Origin: Polynucleobacter sp. Tro8-14-1
Lineage (GTDB): Bacteria; Pseudomonadota; Gammaproteobacteria; Burkholderiales; Burkholderiaceae
Assembly: GCF_018881655.1 (NCBI RefSeq)
Contig: NZ_JACVPX010000004.1
Coordinates: 169,020 to 233,019 of the forward strand
DNA: 64,000 nt
Reading direction: 5' to 3'
The notes beneath the pieces are model-generated. The model was not told the origin of the DNA and made no database searches. It worked only from the letters and a program-made list of their open reading frames with translations. Positions 25,013 to 33,864 of the stretch are shown here, piece by piece (the stretch's first letter is position 1; the number at the start of each line of letters is the position of its first letter). Made by a program: the position numbers and the translations under genes.

Positions 25013-26088
25013 TGCAAGGTCAAATGCGCGCCTATATTTTTAAACGTTTGCTTCTAATGATTCCGACAATCTTGGGGGTGCTAACTCTTACCTTTGCAGT
25101 AGTGCAATTTGTTCCAGGTGGTCCAGTAGAGCAAATGGTATTGGAGTTAAAAGGGAAGGGCGGTGCTGCAACAGGCGGCTCCGAGTCCTCCGGATCCGGA
25201 TCAACCTATCGCGGCCGTCAAGGTGTCGATGCACAGCGTCTAGAGGAAGTTAAAGCCTTATACGGTTTCGATAAGCCGCCACTCGAACGCTATTTCATGA
25301 TGTTGGGCCGCTTTGCCAGATTTGACTTGGGTGAAAGCTACTACCAACACGAAAGCGTTTGGACTTTAGTGGTCTCTAAGTTGCCAGTCTCGATCAGTAT
25401 TGGACTGTGGACCTTCTTTATTACATATTTAGTTTCCATACCCTTAGGAATAGCTAAAGCAGTACGCGATGGCTCTCGCTTTGATGCCGTCACCAGCAGC
25501 ATGATCTTGGTGGGTTATGCCATTCCTGGTTTTGTGCTGGGTGTCTTATTGCTGGTGCTGTTTGGTGGAGGCAGTTTCTTACAGTTATTTCCGCTACGAG
25601 GCCTTACTTCGGATAATTGGAGTGATCTGAGTTTGTTTGGCAAAGTCATGGATTACTTGTGGCATTTAGTGTTGCCGATTACCGCCTCTGTTTTGGGTAG
25701 TTTTGCAGTAGTGACTATGCTGACCAAGAATTCTTTTCTAGAAGAGATTCGTAAACAGTATGTTCTGACTGCACGAGCAAAGGGTCTTACCGAAAAGCAA
25801 GTGTTGTGGAAACATGTGTTCCGTAATGCACTCTTGCCTTTAGTAACGGGTTTCCCGGCAGCATTTATCGGCGCATTCTTTACTGGCTCACTGTTGATCG
25901 AAACATTATTCTCATTAGACGGGCTCGGTTTGCTTTCATACGAGTCCGTAATGCGTCGTGACTACCCAGTAGTCTTCGGCACTCTGTATTTATTCACCCT
26001 GATTGGCTTGTTTACCAAGTTAATCTCCGATCTTTGTTACGTTTATGTAGACCCACGCATTCAGTTTGGTGCAGGAGGCGGCTCATGA
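25012..26088 (+). CDS. yejB: Peptide ABC transporter permease YejB
   Basis: This 358-residue DppB-type permease has six transmembrane segments. The first, RLLLMIPTILGVLTLTFAVV, is followed by the periplasmic loop with the Gly/Ser-rich GGAATGGSESSGSGSTY spacer seen in YejB. The EAA-type loop for contacting the ATPase is near YVLTARAKGLTEKQVLWKHV, then FRNALLPLV. It forms the channel together with YejE. A second in-frame ATG at 25024 is an alternative start with little effect on the product. Confidence 0.95.
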   Translation: MQGQMRAYIFKRLLLMIPTILGVLTLTFAVVQFVPGGPVEQMVLELKGKGGAATGGSESSGSGSTYRGRQGVDAQRLEEVKALYGFDKPPLERYFMMLGRFARFDLGESYYQHESVWTLVVSKLPVSISIGLWTFFITYLVSIPLGIAKAVRDGSRFDAVTSSMILVGYAIPGFVLGVLLLVLFGGGSFLQLFPLRGLTSDNWSDLSLFGKVMDYLWHLVLPITASVLGSFAVVTMLTKNSFLEEIRKQYVLTARAKGLTEKQVLWKHVFRNALLPLVTGFPAAFIGAFFTGSLLIETLFSLDGLGLLSYESVMRRDYPVVFGTLYLFTLIGLFTKLISDLCYVYVDPRIQFGAGGGS

Positions 26089-27110
26089 GTCGTTGGCAGC
26101 GCTTCAAGAATAGTCGCATGGGTTATGCAAGCTTATGGATCTTTATGGTCCTGTTTGGTTTATCGATGTGCGCCGAATTGATTGCGAATGACAAGCCTTT
26201 AGTGGTGCGCTATGAAGGCCATTTCTATTTTCCGATTGTGAAGAGTCAGCCAGAAACTGTCTTTGGTGGTGACTTTGCGACTCCAACTGATTTCTTAGAT
26301 CCCGATATTCGTCAGAACATTACTAGTAATGGAAACTGGGCAATCTACCCGCCGATTCACTATAGCTATGAGACGCTCAATTATTTTTCACAAGTGCCTA
26401 ATCCAGCACCACCTTCATGGGAGAACTGGTTGGGGACTGATGATCGTGGGCGCGATGTTTTGGCTCGTCTGATCTATGGTTTCCGCTTATCGATTCTTTT
26501 TGGTCTTGCACTAACGATTGTTGGCGTGAGTGTGGGCATCATCACTGGATCCTTAATGGGCTTCTTTGGAGGAAAGTTTGACCTAGTCTCTCAGCGCCTC
26601 ATAGAAATCTGGTCAGCTATGCCAGAGCTGTACTTGCTCATCATTTTTGCCTCGATCTTTAATCCTAGCGTTTCCCTGCTGATTATTTTGTTAGCCGCTT
26701 TTGGTTGGATGGGTCTATCAGATTACGTCCGTGCAGAATTTTTCCGCAATCGCGCCCTGGAATATGTGCGTGCAGCAAGAGCATTAGGTTTAACCAATTT
26801 ACAAATCATGTGGCGTCACATCCTGCCTAATAGCTTGACCCCAGTGATTACCTTTTTGCCATTTCGCATGAGTGCCGCCATTTTGTCCTTAACCAGTTTG
26901 GACTTTTTAGGCTTGGGCGTACCCCCGGGCACTCCAAGCTTGGGCGAACTGCTCTCTCAAGGCAAAAGCAATCTCGATGCCTGGTGGATCTCTCTATCAA
27001 CCTTTGTTGTCTTGGTCGCAACTCTGTTGCTATTAACTTTTATGGGTGAAGCATTGCGTAATGCTTTTGATTCTCGTAAGGCTGGCGTAATGAGCGGAGG
27101 TCGCTCATGA
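26085..27110 (+). CDS. yejE: Peptide ABC transporter permease YejE
   Basis: This is a DppC-type permease of about 341 residues starting MSRWQRFKNSRMGYASLW. The frame is open further upstream (to 26034), but the ATG at 26085 overlaps the yejB stop in an ATGA junction and gives the family start. Signature regions are WLGTDDRGRDVLARLIYGFR, the EAA-type AARALGLTNLQIMWRHILPN, and LGLGVPPGTPSLGELLSQG. It pairs with YejB in the membrane and is energised by YejF. Confidence 0.95.
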   Translation: MSRWQRFKNSRMGYASLWIFMVLFGLSMCAELIANDKPLVVRYEGHFYFPIVKSQPETVFGGDFATPTDFLDPDIRQNITSNGNWAIYPPIHYSYETLNYFSQVPNPAPPSWENWLGTDDRGRDVLARLIYGFRLSILFGLALTIVGVSVGIITGSLMGFFGGKFDLVSQRLIEIWSAMPELYLLIIFASIFNPSVSLLIILLAAFGWMGLSDYVRAEFFRNRALEYVRAARALGLTNLQIMWRHILPNSLTPVITFLPFRMSAAILSLTSLDFLGLGVPPGTPSLGELLSQGKSNLDAWWISLSTFVVLVATLLLLTFMGEALRNAFDSRKAGVMSGGRS

Positions 27111-28744
27111 GTTTGCTTCGTTATGAAGATCTGTGCATTTCATTTGGAACGGGTCGTCGGGAAAAGTTTGCAGTCAATCATCTTGATTTAGAAATCGGCA
27201 TTGGTGAGCGTGTGGCATTGGTTGGGGAATCCGGCTCAGGTAAGACGCTGACTGCATTGGCGCCATTACGTTTAGAGCCCGAGGGCGCCAAAGTCTCTGG
27301 AAAGATTCTGTGGAATAAAAAAGATGGGAAGGGCACGGTAGATTTGCTCTCGATGTCTATCCAAGATATTCGGGAGATTCGCGGTCGTGAAATTGCGATG
27401 GTGTTTCAGGAGCCGATGACGGCCTTGAACCCGCTCTTTACTGTGGGCAATCAAATTATTGAAGCAGTGCAGATCTATCAACCTTTGATATCTAAAGCGG
27501 ATTCGATTGATGCCGCGATTGATTTGCTTCGTAAGACGGGAATACCTGAGCCTGAGCGCCGCTTTCATTCTTATCCACATCAACTCTCAGGCGGCCAAAG
27601 ACAACGCGCCATGATTGCGATGGCTTTGGCATGTAAGCCTCGGCTACTGATTGCCGATGAGCCTACGACAGCTTTAGATGTGAGCTTGCGTTTGCAAATC
27701 TTGGATTTACTCAAAGAGCTCCAAGAAGAATCTAAAGATCATGGCGGTATGGGCATTCTGTTGATCACCCACGATCTCAATTTGGTGAAGCATTTTGCAC
27801 AACGTGTCGCTGTGCTCAATCAAGGTAACTTGATGGAGGCTGGGCCAACCAAACAAGTGTTTGAACATCCAGAGGATCCTTATACGCGCACCTTGGTCAA
27901 TAGTGAGCCGGTACGCGACCCGGCACCTCTGATGCCATTAGCTCCAGTGTTGTTGAAAACAGAGGATCTCTCGGTTGCTTACCCGAGCGAAGAATCAGTC
28001 TCTTGGTTTAAAAAAGCGCCATCACATAAAGTGTTGAAAAAAGTCAGCTTTGCATTAAAGCAAGGACAGACCATTGGTGTGATTGGAGAATCTGGCTCTG
28101 GCAAAACCACCCTAGGTATGGCTGTGCTCGGTTTGCTAGGTGATTCAATGGCAGAAGTGACTGGCAATGTTGATGTGCTTGGCAGCGATTGGCAAAAACT
28201 CATGCCTATGGAGCGACGTGCGATGCGTTCTAGCTTGCAGGTGATCTTTCAAGATCCCTTTGGCTCGCTGTCACCGCGCATGAACGTATTGCAGATTATT
28301 TCTGAGGGATTGGATGTGCATTTTCCGAAACTATCTACTGCAGAACGTGAGACACGTGTAGTGGATATGCTTAAAGAGGTGGGTTTAGATCGTTCTGCGC
28401 TTCTGCGCTACCCCCATGAATTTTCTGGAGGACAGCGCCAAAGAATTGCGATTGCGCGTGCCTTAATTTTGCGCCCACAAATTTTGGTATTAGATGAGCC
28501 CACCTCGGCATTGGATGTCTCTATTCAAAAGCAGGTGCTTGCCTTATTGACCGAGCTGCAAAAAAAGTACAACTTAGCCTATCTCATGATTAGTCACGAT
28601 CTAGCAGTCATTAGAGCAATGTCTCACGAAGTGATGGTTCTCAAAGGGGGCAAGGTGGTGGAATTTGGTGATACCGAAACCCTCATTAAGCATCCCCGTC
28701 AGATCTATACCAGGGAACTATTTGCAGCTGCAGAGTTGACTTAG
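27107..28744 (+). CDS. yejF: Peptide ABC transporter ATPase YejF (tandem ABC domains)
   Basis: The 545-residue protein has two ABC ATPase domains. Each has a Walker A (GESGSGKT, near residues 39 and 330), a signature (LSGGQRQR; FSGGQRQR) and a Walker B (LLIADEPTTALD; ILVLDEPTSALD). The fused arrangement is the YejF/GsiA layout, so a single protein supplies both nucleotide-binding sites. The start overlaps yejE by 4 bp, so yejABEF is a fully coupled operon. Confidence 0.96.
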   Translation: MSLLRYEDLCISFGTGRREKFAVNHLDLEIGIGERVALVGESGSGKTLTALAPLRLEPEGAKVSGKILWNKKDGKGTVDLLSMSIQDIREIRGREIAMVFQEPMTALNPLFTVGNQIIEAVQIYQPLISKADSIDAAIDLLRKTGIPEPERRFHSYPHQLSGGQRQRAMIAMALACKPRLLIADEPTTALDVSLRLQILDLLKELQEESKDHGGMGILLITHDLNLVKHFAQRVAVLNQGNLMEAGPTKQVFEHPEDPYTRTLVNSEPVRDPAPLMPLAPVLLKTEDLSVAYPSEESVSWFKKAPSHKVLKKVSFALKQGQTIGVIGESGSGKTTLGMAVLGLLGDSMAEVTGNVDVLGSDWQKLMPMERRAMRSSLQVIFQDPFGSLSPRMNVLQIISEGLDVHFPKLSTAERETRVVDMLKEVGLDRSALLRYPHEFSGGQRQRIAIARALILRPQILVLDEPTSALDVSIQKQVLALLTELQKKYNLAYLMISHDLAVIRAMSHEVMVLKGGKVVEFGDTETLIKHPRQIYTRELFAAAELT

Positions 28745-28881
28745 ATGGCGGATCAAACCCCCTTTGAATGGGCTAATTTGGTGCATGCGCCCTGATATAA
28801 AGCAATTTTATCATTATAAACAAAGACTTAAGCATAGAGTGAAGACTTGGTTAATTGAGGGTTCTTTGTTAAACTGATCCG

Positions 28882-29529
28882 ATGTCATTGAAAAAAGCAC
28901 TTCTTTTAAAACTGCTGGGCCTAGGTTTAGGCGCCATCATCTCTGTATCTGCCTATGCGGTTGATACGGCGGTAGAGGCATCTGCGGATGCTGTAGTTCC
29001 CAAAGAAAGCATGTTCCAAGCAGGGCGCTCCTACATTGCCCGAGTATCGGACCGCTTGGCCGATACCGTGACTGGCAAGTCAGACGAATTAATTAACCGC
29101 GCTATGGAAGTCATTGGCGTGCGCTATCGCTGGGATACAGAATTACCGCAGTCTGGATTAGATGGCAGTAGCTTTGTTGGCTACGTCTTCAAAGATAAGT
29201 TGGGATTCTTATTGCCACGCAAGTCAACGCAAATGAGTCGTGTTGGTAAGCCGATTACCCGTGAAGAATTGCAGCCAGGAGATCTCGTATTTTTTAATAC
29301 GATGCGCCTCACTTTTTCTCACGTCGGAATTTATGTGGGCGATAACAAATTCATTCACTCACCTTCCAAAGGCACCAATGTTCGAGTGGATGATCTCGGT
29401 AGCCTCTATTGGGATAAACGTTTTGACGGGGCACGTCGTTTAGACGGTAGCGACAATCTCGATGACTCTGAGCGTCAAGAGCTTCTTAACGAAGTCAAAA
29501 ATCTTAAGCGTAATTCACGCAGCCTTTAA
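28882..29529 (+). CDS. NlpC/P60 (C40) family protein lacking the catalytic cysteine
   Basis: The 215-residue protein has a signal peptide (about residues 1-26, ending SAYA). The NlpC/P60 domain runs from about residue 70 to 180: INRAMEVIGVRYRWDTELP, LQPGDLVFFNTM, FSHVGIYVGDNKFIHSPSKG and YWDKRFDGARRL. In active enzymes the nucleophile lies in a DCSGFV motif. Here the same place reads LDGSSFV, with Gly95 (codon GGC at 29164-29166) where Cys is expected, while the histidine of SHVGIYVG (His147) is kept. It is therefore probably a non-catalytic peptidoglycan-binding or regulatory protein. The frame is intact, which argues against simple decay. Confidence 0.88.
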   Translation: MSLKKALLLKLLGLGLGAIISVSAYAVDTAVEASADAVVPKESMFQAGRSYIARVSDRLADTVTGKSDELINRAMEVIGVRYRWDTELPQSGLDGSSFVGYVFKDKLGFLLPRKSTQMSRVGKPITREELQPGDLVFFNTMRLTFSHVGIYVGDNKFIHSPSKGTNVRVDDLGSLYWDKRFDGARRLDGSDNLDDSERQELLNEVKNLKRNSRSL

Positions 29530-29555
29530 TCAAGCCCTCTGCAGCCTGATGGTTG

Positions 29556-30479
29556 CTAGCCTTTCAGCTTCTCTTTAATCAAACCCATTTGCTCTTGCGC
29601 CGCAGCTTCACCGGCGAGTATGGCGGCATTTCTGGATTTGAAATCACCGCTACCCATTTGCTTTAACTGCGGCTGAATCACGATATCAGCGCTCTTGAGT
29701 TCGTACTGATTGATGCTTCTCTGCATGATAGAGATGGTTTGTTGCAAAACACCTAAGGTTCCGCTGGCATCTTGATGAGCCGGCTCGGAAGAAATATTTA
29801 CTGCAATGACTAAGGTTGCCCCCATCTGTCTTGCATAGCTGACTGGTACTGGTGCCACTAAACCGCCATCGACATATTCTTTGCCGCTGATCACTGCCGG
29901 CTGAAATACTCCGGGTACGCTGCAAGATGCGCGAACGGCTAAGCCTGTATTGCCTGTTCTAAATAGAACCCCTTGGCCAGATTGCAATTCAGTAGCAACA
30001 ATTCCTAAGGGGATGCGCATTTGTTCAATCGATTTGTTTTGCACTTCTCGATTCACCATATTTTGCAGGGCATCACCCTTGATGAGTCCGCCAAATCGGC
30101 CAGCAAATGGGAGGCCCCAGTCGGCAATCGTGGCCTCATCTAGATTGAGGGCTAAGCGATTGAGATCATTCCCAGTGGCGCCTGATGCGAGTAGGGTGGC
30201 AATCACGCTACCAGCGCTACTACCAACAACAATATCGGGTCTGATGCCTTGGGCTTCTAATGCCTTGATGACGCCCACGTGAGCAAAACCTCGAGCTGCT
30301 CCAGCGCCTAGAACTAGGCCAACCACAGGTTTTTTACTCCCAACAAGGCTGCAAGAGCTCAAACCTACGCCCCCAAGGAGGGCGCCCATGCCAATTCCGA
30401 GGCCAAGGAGTCGACGGCGCTCCAAGGAATGGATGGCCTGAGGCCTGGATAAAGGGGGTTTTGTGGAATTCTTATGCAT
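29556..30479 (-). CDS. Patatin-like phospholipase, probable lipoprotein
   Basis: The 307-residue protein has an N-terminal Arg-rich segment and a hydrophobic stretch ending GLSSC, a lipobox with Cys43. The patatin domain follows: GLVLGAGAARGFAHVGVIKA (oxyanion hole and first strand), the nucleophile elbow VVGSSAGSV (Ser88), and the catalytic Asp in YVDGGLVAPVPV. It resembles bacterial RssA-like hydrolases. Membrane anchoring suggests action on envelope lipids. It is a single-gene unit, convergent with the NlpC/P60 gene and divergent from scpB. Confidence 0.9.
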   Translation of the reverse strand: MHKNSTKPPLSRPQAIHSLERRRLLGLGIGMGALLGGVGLSSCSLVGSKKPVVGLVLGAGAARGFAHVGVIKALEAQGIRPDIVVGSSAGSVIATLLASGATGNDLNRLALNLDEATIADWGLPFAGRFGGLIKGDALQNMVNREVQNKSIEQMRIPLGIVATELQSGQGVLFRTGNTGLAVRASCSVPGVFQPAVISGKEYVDGGLVAPVPVSYARQMGATLVIAVNISSEPAHQDASGTLGVLQQTISIMQRSINQYELKSADIVIQPQLKQMGSGDFKSRNAAILAGEAAAQEQMGLIKEKLKG

Positions 30480-30503
30480 ATGGCTATTGTATTGAGCCTA
30501 CCT

Positions 30504-30509
30504 TATAAT
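30504..30509 (+). promoter_or_regulatory. Probable -10 box upstream of scpB
   Basis: A perfect TATAAT lies about 157 bp before the scpB start, with only a weak -35 (TGGCTA at 30481-30486, spacing 17). The implied leader of about 150 bases has no gene. Offered as a candidate only. Confidence 0.35.
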
Positions 30510-30665
30510 GGGCGCAAGGTGAACGAAAAGTACTTCGTTTCAGCGCGGGCATATCCCAAGAAGAATTGATGAGATGGATTGTCCGTAGTAGCTTGAGAAC
30601 ACCAAAACCCATTACTAAATACCTTTTAAAGCCTAGTCAGGATTACTCCTGGAAGCCCGAATTTT

Positions 30666-31394
30666 ATGGACGATCACAATAAGCGCGTCATTGAAACAGC
30701 CCTCCTGTGCGCACAGGAACCACTCACCGTTGCTGATTTGTCTCGCTTATTTATAGAAGACATCACTACGGCAGATATCGATGAAGCATTAGTCGAGCTG
30801 CAACGCGCTTGGGATGACAAGGGTATGGAATTGGTGCATATCGCAACTGGCTGGCGTTTTCAAAGCCGTCTTTCGATGCGTGAGTACCTTGATCGCCTGA
30901 CTCCAGAAAAGCCGCCGAAGTATTCACGTGCTGTTATGGAAACTTTAGCCATCATCGCTTACCGCCAACCTGTAACCCGTGGTGAGATCGAGGAAATCCG
31001 TGGTGTTGCTGTGAGTAGTAACGTAATGAAGCAATTAGAAGATCGTGGTTGGGTTGAGGTAATTGGTCATAAAGAAACTATTGGTCGCCCAGGCTTGTAT
31101 GCCACCACCAAACAATTTTTAGATGATCTCAGTCTGACCAATTTACAAAGCTTGCCGATTTTGGAAGATGCGGCGCCAATGGCTGCTGCAGCGCAATTAG
31201 GTCAAGCGGTGATGGAGTTTGATCCATCTGCCACTGTTGAGACGGTAGTGATTGATGCGGATGCTCAAGAGGTGAGCGAGATTGACGAAGAGACAACTGA
31301 AGCCACTTTAGAAGAAGCCAGCATTGAGGTTTCTGAAGAAGAGGCTAATGAAGTTACCCCTGAGTCTGAAGACAACCCAGACGAAACAAAATAA
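30666..31394 (+). CDS. scpB: SMC-ScpB complex subunit ScpB
   Basis: The 242-residue protein has the two winged-helix ScpB domains: [60 protein letters not shown] and [16 protein letters not shown]. It joins ScpA and SMC in the condensin-like complex that compacts and segregates chromosomes. The C terminus has a long acidic tail (about residues 195-242, mostly Glu, Asp, Thr). It is followed after 6 bp by rluB, the scpB-rluB pairing common in many bacteria. Confidence 0.95.
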   Translation: MDDHNKRVIETALLCAQEPLTVADLSRLFIEDITTADIDEALVELQRAWDDKGMELVHIATGWRFQSRLSMREYLDRLTPEKPPKYSRAVMETLAIIAYRQPVTRGEIEEIRGVAVSSNVMKQLEDRGWVEVIGHKETIGRPGLYATTKQFLDDLSLTNLQSLPILEDAAPMAAAAQLGQAVMEFDPSATVETVVIDADAQEVSEIDEETTEATLEEASIEVSEEEANEVTPESEDNPDETK

Positions 31395-31400
31395 TAATTA

Positions 31401-33197
31401 ATGACAAGCCCTAACGAAAACGATTCATCCCCGGTAGTAAATCCATCGGCAACCCCTTCTAATGCAGATGCTGCACCATCGAACTCGGATGGCCAAAAGT
31501 CTGAAGGCGGAGAGCGTGGTGAACGTCGCCCGCGCCGCCAAGGTGCCGGAGGTAGTAAACACCCATTTAATAAGAAGCGCCCATTTAATAAAGATCGGCC
31601 ACGCCGTGAAGGTACTGATTCCAATGGTCCGCGCGAAGGCGGTAATAATCAAGGCAATAACCAATCTTCTAAATTAGCTCCCAATCCAGCTGAGAGTGAG
31701 GCTTTGTTTGCCTCAGTTGTCTCTGGTGAGTTTGACGCTGCTTTAGATGCTCCTGAAGTTGAGGAATTAAAAAATCCTGATAGTGTGAATGAGAATGAGG
31801 TATCTCATCAAACTGGTGCAGAGCGTCGCGCGCAGCGTGCACAACGCTCACGCGAAGATGAGGATTCAGATGCGCCAACGGATGAGGAAATGAGTAGTCT
31901 GCAGTTTGCGAACGTTGATGATCTCCCACTCAGTTTGCGTGATGAAGTTTGGTCTGACCTCGATGGTTTAGATGATGATGCTGATGATGAAGATACCGTT
32001 AAGTTGCACAAGGTATTAGCTGATGTTGGTATGGGATCCCGTCGCGATATGGAAGACTTGATTATTCAAGGGCGCGTATCAGTTAACGGATTACCAGCGC
32101 ATATTGGTCAGCGTATTGGACCAACAGATCAAGTGCGTATCAATGGCAAACCTGTACATCGCAAGATTCAGACTAAGCCGCCGCGCGTGATCATGTATCA
32201 CAAGCCGGCAGGTGAGATCGTTAGCCAGTCAGACCCAGAGGGTCGTCCAACCGTATTTGATCGTTTACCTAAACCGCGTCAAGGACGCTGGATCGCGGTA
32301 GGTCGATTGGACTTTAATACCGAAGGTCTTTTGTTGTTCACCACTTCTGGTGAGTTAGCAAATCGCTTAATGCATCCCCGTTACGGTGTCGAGCGTGAAT
32401 ACGCCGTGCGCATCTTGGGCGACTTGAGTCAAGAAAATACTTCGCTCTTAAAGAGTGGCATTACGCTCGATGATGGCCAAGCTAAATTCTTGCGCCTAGC
32501 GATGGGCGGCGGCGAAGGCGCTAACCGTTGGTATCACGTTGCATTAAGTGAGGGTCGTAATCGCGAAGTGCGTCGTATGTTCGAAGCAGTTGGTCATACA
32601 GTCTCTCGCTTGATTAGAACTCGTTACGGCATTTTCTTATTACCTCCACGCCTCCGACGTGGCAAATGGGAAGAGATTGAGGCTGGCGGCATCTATAACT
32701 TGATGAAGTCTGCTGGTTTAAAAATGCCACAGCCTCAAGATAAGGGCCGTGGCCCTAACCCTAATAATCGAGATCGTCGTCCAGTTGGAGAAGATTTCCA
32801 GCCGGATCCAATGCAAACCTCCGTTTCCTACTGGGGATCCCGTGATGCTCTAACCCTTGCTAGTGGCCATAACGGCCTAACGCATCAGGGTAGAGGTGGA
32901 AAACCTGGTGGCGGCAGTGGTTCTGGCGAAGGGCGTGGACCTTTCCGTGGTCGTACTCAAGGTGGCAGACCTGGACAGGGTGGTCAAGGCGGTCGAAGTG
33001 GGCAAGGCGGACAGGGTGGTCAAGGTGGTCAGGGCCAAAACCGCAGTAAAGGCAGCAAAGTTCACCACGGGCAGTCTGCTTTTGTGACGGGCAACCCCCA
33101 GAGTCCTGGAAATGGGCCTAAACGTAGCGCGCCAAAAGGGCGCAAACCCTTCAATAAAGGACCTAGAAAACCCCGTAATCCCGGCGAAAGCTTCTGA
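31401..33197 (+). CDS. rluB: 23S rRNA pseudouridine(2605) synthase RluB with long disordered extensions
   Basis: The 598-residue protein is about twice the usual RluB length. The core, about residues 200-440, has an S4 domain ([20 protein letters not shown]) and the RsuA-type catalytic motif [14 protein letters not shown] (Asp304), followed by [19 protein letters not shown]. The first 200 residues are low-complexity, basic then acidic. The last 150 are rich in Gly, Gln, Arg and Asn with GGQGGQGGQ repeats. RluB makes a pseudouridine in helix 89 of 23S rRNA. Such tails are typical of Burkholderiaceae RluB and may bind RNA. Confidence 0.95.
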   Translation: MTSPNENDSSPVVNPSATPSNADAAPSNSDGQKSEGGERGERRPRRQGAGGSKHPFNKKRPFNKDRPRREGTDSNGPREGGNNQGNNQSSKLAPNPAESEALFASVVSGEFDAALDAPEVEELKNPDSVNENEVSHQTGAERRAQRAQRSREDEDSDAPTDEEMSSLQFANVDDLPLSLRDEVWSDLDGLDDDADDEDTVKLHKVLADVGMGSRRDMEDLIIQGRVSVNGLPAHIGQRIGPTDQVRINGKPVHRKIQTKPPRVIMYHKPAGEIVSQSDPEGRPTVFDRLPKPRQGRWIAVGRLDFNTEGLLLFTTSGELANRLMHPRYGVEREYAVRILGDLSQENTSLLKSGITLDDGQAKFLRLAMGGGEGANRWYHVALSEGRNREVRRMFEAVGHTVSRLIRTRYGIFLLPPRLRRGKWEEIEAGGIYNLMKSAGLKMPQPQDKGRGPNPNNRDRRPVGEDFQPDPMQTSVSYWGSRDALTLASGHNGLTHQGRGGKPGGGSGSGEGRGPFRGRTQGGRPGQGGQGGRSGQGGQGGQGGQGQNRSKGSKVHHGQSAFVTGNPQSPGNGPKRSAPKGRKPFNKGPRKPRNPGESF

Positions 33198-33224
33198 TTT
33201 GTATCAGTTTTATGCCAAATAGGC

Positions 33225-33230
33225 TATAAT
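33225..33230 (+). promoter_or_regulatory. Probable -10 box of the rimP-nusA-infB transcript
   Basis: A perfect TATAAT is placed 28 bp after the rluB stop and directly before the structured leader. No good -35 is visible (TTGTAT at 33199-33204 has 20-base spacing), so an activator or a weak promoter is possible. Confidence 0.45.
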
Positions 33231-33237
33231 TTTTTGG

Positions 33238-33350
33238 TCTTACAGCAGGTTTCTGCTGTATTTAGTAGTTACCGACTGATGTTGCGATCAACGTAAGTCG
33301 GCCTGTTCTGAATTTCAAGAATATGGGCTTTGAAGCCCATTTTTTTTTGC
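33238..33350 (+). ncRNA. Structured rimP leader RNA ending in an intrinsic terminator
   Basis: Three hairpins in series precede rimP. The first is TACAGCAG-GTTT-CTGCTGTA (33241-33260), a perfect 8-bp stem. The second is CCGACT (33272-33277) pairing with AGTCGG (33296-33301), with an inner GTTG/CAAC stem around CGAT. The third is TGGGCT-TTGA-AGCCCA (33325-33340) followed by eight T, a classic rho-independent terminator, only about 25 bp before the rimP start. It lies downstream of a TATAAT. The arrangement agrees with the described rimP-leader attenuator class of proteobacteria. Without an alignment I cannot confirm that it is the same family. Confidence 0.6.
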
Positions 33351-33372
33351 CATTTTGGTATGAGGGGATGTC

Positions 33373-33864
33373 GTGAAGGATCAGCAGGTTATTTCTGCAG
33401 AGCTGGAAAACTTGGGTTACACGCTAGTGGAGATAGAGCGTGAAGCCGGAGGATTGCTGCGCGTCACGATTGAAAACCCAGATTACGAACGCTTGATTTC
33501 TGTTTTGGATTGCGAGAAGGTGAGCCATCAATTGAGCTACACCTTGCCAGTTGAAAACATTCCTTATGAGCGTTTAGAAATTTCATCTCCAGGATTGGAT
33601 CGTCCAGTGAAAAGTGCCGCTGATTATGAGCGCTTCGCTGGAATGCAAGTGGATTTGAAATTGCGCGTGGCAGTTGGCGGTCGCAAGAATTTTCGTGGTG
33701 AGTTACAAGGTTTGCTGAGTGGTGAATTGAATTCACCGGATGCAAAGTTTGGTTTGGTATTTGAGGGTGCTGATGGTCAGCCTTCTCAATTGGAGTTCTC
33801 TTTAGCCGAGGTCGATAAGACTCGGTTGGTCCCTGTTATTGATTTCAAAGGAAGAAAGTCATGA
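33373..33864 (+). CDS. rimP: Ribosome maturation factor RimP
   Basis: The 163-residue protein has the RimP N-terminal domain: [36 protein letters not shown] and the family block [22 protein letters not shown]-terminal Sm-like domain ends in [10 protein letters not shown]. RimP assists 30S subunit maturation. The start codon is a GTG with a GAGGGGA ribosome-binding site. Its stop overlaps the nusA start (ATGA), so it is the first gene of the coupled rimP-nusA-infB unit behind the leader terminator. Confidence 0.96.
   Translation: MKDQQVISAELENLGYTLVEIEREAGGLLRVTIENPDYERLISVLDCEKVSHQLSYTLPVENIPYERLEISSPGLDRPVKSAADYERFAGMQVDLKLRVAVGGRKNFRGELQGLLSGELNSPDAKFGLVFEGADGQPSQLEFSLAEVDKTRLVPVIDFKGRKS

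Noticed and set aside
26034..26084. Longer yejE start overlapping yejB by 55 bp
   Set aside because: The ATG at 26085 overlaps the yejB stop in the usual ATGA way and gives the family N terminus; the extra 17 residues match no permease.
32900..33060. Repeated GGTCAAGG-type units in rluB
   Set aside because: Coding repeats for the Gly/Gln tail, not a CRISPR or satellite array.
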